From NCBI GenBank assembly GCA_015501055.1, contig JADNYV010000326.1, positions 1 to 38,234 of the forward strand: DNA of 38,234 nt. The letters run 5' to 3'. Positions 35,114-38,234 of the stretch are shown piece by piece. Within the stretch, counting starts at the first letter, position 1, and every line of letters starts with the position of its first letter. The notes below the pieces were generated by a model, which worked only from the letters and a program-made list of their open reading frames with translations, was not told where the DNA came from and made no database searches. The position numbers were made by a program, and so were the translations under genes. The DNA is from Mucidula mucida. Taxonomy: Eukaryota > Basidiomycota > Agaricomycetes > Agaricales > Physalacriaceae.

Positions 35114-36311
35114 CTATGCGGCCAGTACTCTCATTATGTTTTCGTATACGGTAAAGACTATACCCCCACTCATCTGAGCGTAGAGTCAGACACGATTTGA
35201 TGAATACATATACTCTTACCACTAATCTGGCCAACCTCGGCGTTGTCCCAGTCCAAAATCGGGTTACCCCTTCCTCTGTGAATATCCGATAGGCACAATG
35301 CGCAAAGTTTCGGTACTGTGACCGCGCCTCCAGCGATTGCATACGCGTTTTAATGACACTTAGAAGGTGGTTAAACTAAAGGATCGCAAGACAATAGTTG
35401 ACGTACTCCAATGGCATGGTAGTGTAAACGGTCACAACACCAGCAATAGCACCGATCCCAAACGTTATCGTACTTGGTAGTTGCTGACCGGGGCGTGCCG
35501 CGCCCTGCACAAACTGCTTAAGGGTAGAATAAGTCGTGAACCGGATCGCAGAGTTCGCGCCTTGGCGCATCATCGTCGGGAAAAGACCGCGATATACTCC
35601 TCGGATGCCTTCCTCGCGCACAATCATCGCTGTCCCATGAAAAAGTCCACGGTATTGGGGACTCGGTCGATGAGCGTCGTCAATGAGCTTTGTCCTGGTC
35701 TACGTCAGACAAACGACTTGAAACGAGCAAAGGCGCGCGCACTTGATGGTTTCCGAAGGCGTGACCGCAAAGATGGCTTCCATCATTCCAGCACCGAGAC
35801 CGGCAACGAGACTCCGTGGCGCGCTAACTTTGCCCTCGACAATCGGTGAGCCTGCGAGACGCGTGCAACAACGAGCACGCATACCTCGGCATCGGCGAGC
35901 ATGTTCTTGAAGTGATCATAACTGACAAAGCGTACGCCCGCCTTGAGAGAGTTGCCAACAACAAGGGCAGAGCATCCCGAGTAGAGACCAGTGATCCCGC
36001 GCGCCTGCAGTGTCTCCTTGATGATTGCTATCGGGCCTTGTTTCTGCTCCAAATTCAATCTTCACCTCTTGTTCTGAGAAACAACACGTACTTTACCACC
36101 AAACTGTGACCGTGTCTTGACGAATTCCGTAGGATAAGTCACGAAAACTGAGTTGGATGGTCAGGCTTGTTGTTGTTCGTCAAGTCAAGGACGACGTACG
36201 CCTCAATAGCACCTGCAGTTGCGCCTGCTATTCTATGGCATTTTTAGACGATTTAAATAACAAGAAATGGCCTACAAAGAATGGACCGGCTTTTCCCTTT
36301 GGAAACACCAT
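35114..36311 (-). CDS. CTP1: Mitochondrial citrate/tricarboxylate carrier
   Basis: Exons 36147-36092, 36043-35885, 35834-35743, 35694-35407, 35358-35220 and 35173-35114 are well supported; the first exons (start about 36311) are tentative. All three carrier signatures are visible: PTEFVK with TRSQFGG, PSETIK with TKLIDDAHR, and PLDVIK with TRMQSLEA. Each falls at or near an intron. Other hallmarks: GLYSGCSALVVGNSLKAGVRF, GVYRGLFPTMMRQGANSAIR, WTGTTPRLARLV and SGGIVFTVYENIM. These match the SLC25A1/Ctp1 citrate carrier, which exchanges citrate for malate across the inner membrane and supplies cytosolic acetyl-CoA. The PLDVIK join requires an AAG acceptor (35359) and the preceding exon a GAG acceptor (35835). 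The join upstream of PTEFVK is off by one base at an A-run (36144-36147), which may mean a frameshift. Confidence 0.85.
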
Positions 36312-36689
36312 GACGGTTAAAGAGAAGGGTGGGTGGCTGTGCAGCAGCCCGGTCGGATTTATCGGCGTCCTAGGTGCACCTAACGTTTTCACATACGCTC
36401 TGCGCTGCGTGAAACGATGGAGCCCTTGCAAGGAAGTCTACTTGACGTCATGAAATCCACGAGAAGGATGATTCAAAAAAATATGAGCATCCGTCGTTGA
36501 CCAGCAATTTGAAGGTAACGACTTCAAATATACATTTTCGAATTGTTGAACCCACACTGGCATCGTACTTAATGGTCCGCTTCTCCTTTGACCCACGTCT
36601 CCATCTGCATTGCAGCACTACTGATTCTCTTTGCTTCCACCACAAAAAACTTTCTCCAGAGTTGCTTGGAGGTCTTTCGACAGGACACG

Positions 36690-38224
36690 ATCAATCGGAG
36701 GCCATTGAGCTGCAGCAATCTATATCGAGCATTGAGCATCTCCAGACCAGTTCGCGTATAAGGCTCACCTGCTTTACGGCGTCAATAAGTCGCATGCGTG
36801 TCCAAGGGTTAATGCCCAAGTGCATTTCGAGAATGACACACCCAATGTTCCAGACATCGGTTGGGAGCCCGTAAGACGACTCTTTCCAGTACTTCCGGTG
36901 ACATCCACGGAAGAGCACGCTTTAACGCCTGCGCCTCTTCTTATGAGCAAGAATCAGCCAATTGCTGTTTTTGTAGAGCAAATAACCCTTACTAGGTATA
37001 CCAGGCCTTGAACATCCCAAGATCAGCAATCTTGACGACTCCGTCCATTGCGATGAGCAGGCTGTCGCCCTAGATACCGCCATGAACAATATCCATGCTG
37101 TGTAGGTAAACAAGCCCTGCAAGGACTTGCTTGATGACCGCACGCGTCTCCTCCTCCGGCATCGGTCCCAGAGCTGCTGCCATTCCTCCAATCGTACCCC
37201 CCAGACACGTACTCCGTGTATACATGGAGCGAGATCCCTTAATGATGTGATACTTCAGCATCGCGTTAGTCTTGCATATTCTAGCTCCGCTGAATGATAC
37301 TTTACCGATGAATCGCACAAGATTAGGGTGATTTACGTTCCTCAAAAGCTGGTCCTCTCGTCTTTGCGCGCGCGACTCTGAACTGGGGTGAATCCACCAA
37401 TCCTTCACCGCCAGCACCCGCCTGTCGGGGTGGTTGAGAACCCCGTAAACAACGCCGTTGTTCCCGACTTGGAGGACCCGACCCCTGCAATACGTTTCAG
37501 TTTGTGCTAATATATCTTCGTCAGGACGCTATAATGACACAAAATCCTTGAAACCCACTCGGATTAAATGCAGATGGTTCGTAAGTCTTGGTCACCAGCC
37601 CATTTCGACAACAAGACCGGATGATAACAGTATACATGACGAGGGCAGCTAGCCTTTCTTCGTCCGTGGACTGAGGCATTGGGTGCGATTTCCGGACCGA
37701 TGGCAATTTAGTGTCATTGGGCCGGATCGCAGAAGGGAAAGGACGAATTCTTAGGAAGAAAAATGTCAATACCACGCGGGATCCAGCAAGAGAAAAACAG
37801 ACGATGAATGTGGCCCAAATCTCAAAGCGGGGCTACAAGCATACCATGATGAATATGAAGGGTTACTTGTAAATGGCACTCGTACACAGAGCCCCAGCTC
37901 AGCGGCCTTCGTATAATGAGAACGTATAATGACATAGAACTGGCGTGCACACACAAAGGAGGGTTTATATCCCGCTGCTGTCGAATCCTGCAGAGGTATT
38001 GGTGGTCTATTCGAGTGCAGAGCCCCTCTTCTGTCTTACCGCTGAATGAATTCGGGGTTTTCCAGGTAAGATACCGCTTTTGCACTTTCGGTGAGTCGGC
38101 GAAGCAAATCCGAATTCTCAGAAGGCACTGATAGATCAGTGGAGCGTTGCTGTTCACCGAGCTGATCAACTGTTGCGCACCAGAGCGTGTACACTTCCTG
38201 GAAGAACTCATCCTCGGAAGACAT
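36690..38224 (-). pseudogene. STE/MAP3K-like protein kinase pseudogene
   Basis: Start MSSEDEFFQEVYTLWCATVD at 38224, with a GTAAGA donor near 38036. The kinase domain begins with a glycine loop (GRVLQVGNNGVVYG, about 37500-37450), the ATP-binding Lys in LAVKDW, NVNHPNLVRFIG, then TEYVSGG and TIGGMAA in different frames across a six-base C-run (plus strand 37197-37202). The catalytic loop reads VHGGI-stop-GDS: the catalytic Asp is Gly, the Lys codon is TAG (37070-37072), and the Asn is Ser. DFG is DLG. A second frame change near 36872-36876 separates PWMSPEVLERVV from YGLPTDVWNIGC. Several independent lesions mean no active kinase. The 5' region between the first exon and the domain (37520-37980) contains unresolved exons. 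Confidence 0.75.
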
Positions 38225-38234
38225 GTCTGGAGTT

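Overview
This is a fungal nuclear window, most likely from a mushroom-forming basidiomycete (Agaricomycete). The reasons are very short introns (about 41-70 nt, usually with a CTRAY-type branch point), compact genes on both strands, families typical of that class (an Agaricomycete multi-span DUF6534-like protein, a chromodomain Gypsy element, a basidiomycete-type tyrosine-recombinase transposon), and C-to-T decay in the transposons. Exon models were built by hand from splice motifs, reading-frame continuity and family motifs, with no transcript or homology search.

Layout. 1-2970: 3' part of a degraded chromodomain Gypsy pol, followed by polypurine tract and LTR start. 3167-4414: tyrosine-recombinase transposon remnant in which both catalytic arginines are Cys. 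4628-4875: a MITE with TA duplication. 5881-7545 (+): RING-CH ubiquitin-ligase-like membrane protein. 7.5-10 kb: AT-rich, gene-poor. 9420-9954 and 13063-13629 (+): two diverged copies of one unrecognised small membrane-protein gene, flanking a three-repeat MYB gene (11681-12651). 14861-15719 (+): Nudix hydrolase. The minus strand then carries a WDR5/Swd3-type WD40 protein (17773-16327), an HXXXD acyltransferase (19509-17979), a Vps68/TMEM50 protein (20708-20063), a decayed gene resembling PD-(D/E)XK-type fungal proteins (21866-20962) and a DUF6534-like protein split into many tiny exons (24108-22064). 24.3-27.9 kb has no gene I can support, but it holds a large imperfect palindrome (25841-26933) and a textbook hAT-type MITE (26996-27440, 8-bp target duplication). 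29801-27980 (-): Nro1/Ett1-like protein. A cluster of CCAAT boxes lies upstream of it. 31566-33081 (+): conserved-looking multi-span membrane protein. 34251-33300 (-): unknown protein with a duplicated 15-residue motif. 36311-35114 (-): mitochondrial citrate carrier. 38224-36690 (-): protein-kinase pseudogene with a destroyed catalytic loop.

The genes look like independent housekeeping and lineage-specific loci, not a pathway cluster: chromatin (WDR5 type, MYB), translation or oxygen response (Ett1/Nro1), endomembrane (RING-CH, Vps68), mitochondrial transport (citrate carrier), nucleotide hydrolysis (Nudix). The acyltransferase has no biosynthetic partner here. I did not find a convincing new multi-gene system. 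The most unusual observations are the repeated need for AAG 3' splice sites, the microexons, the long palindrome beside a hAT MITE, and the duplicated membrane-protein gene.
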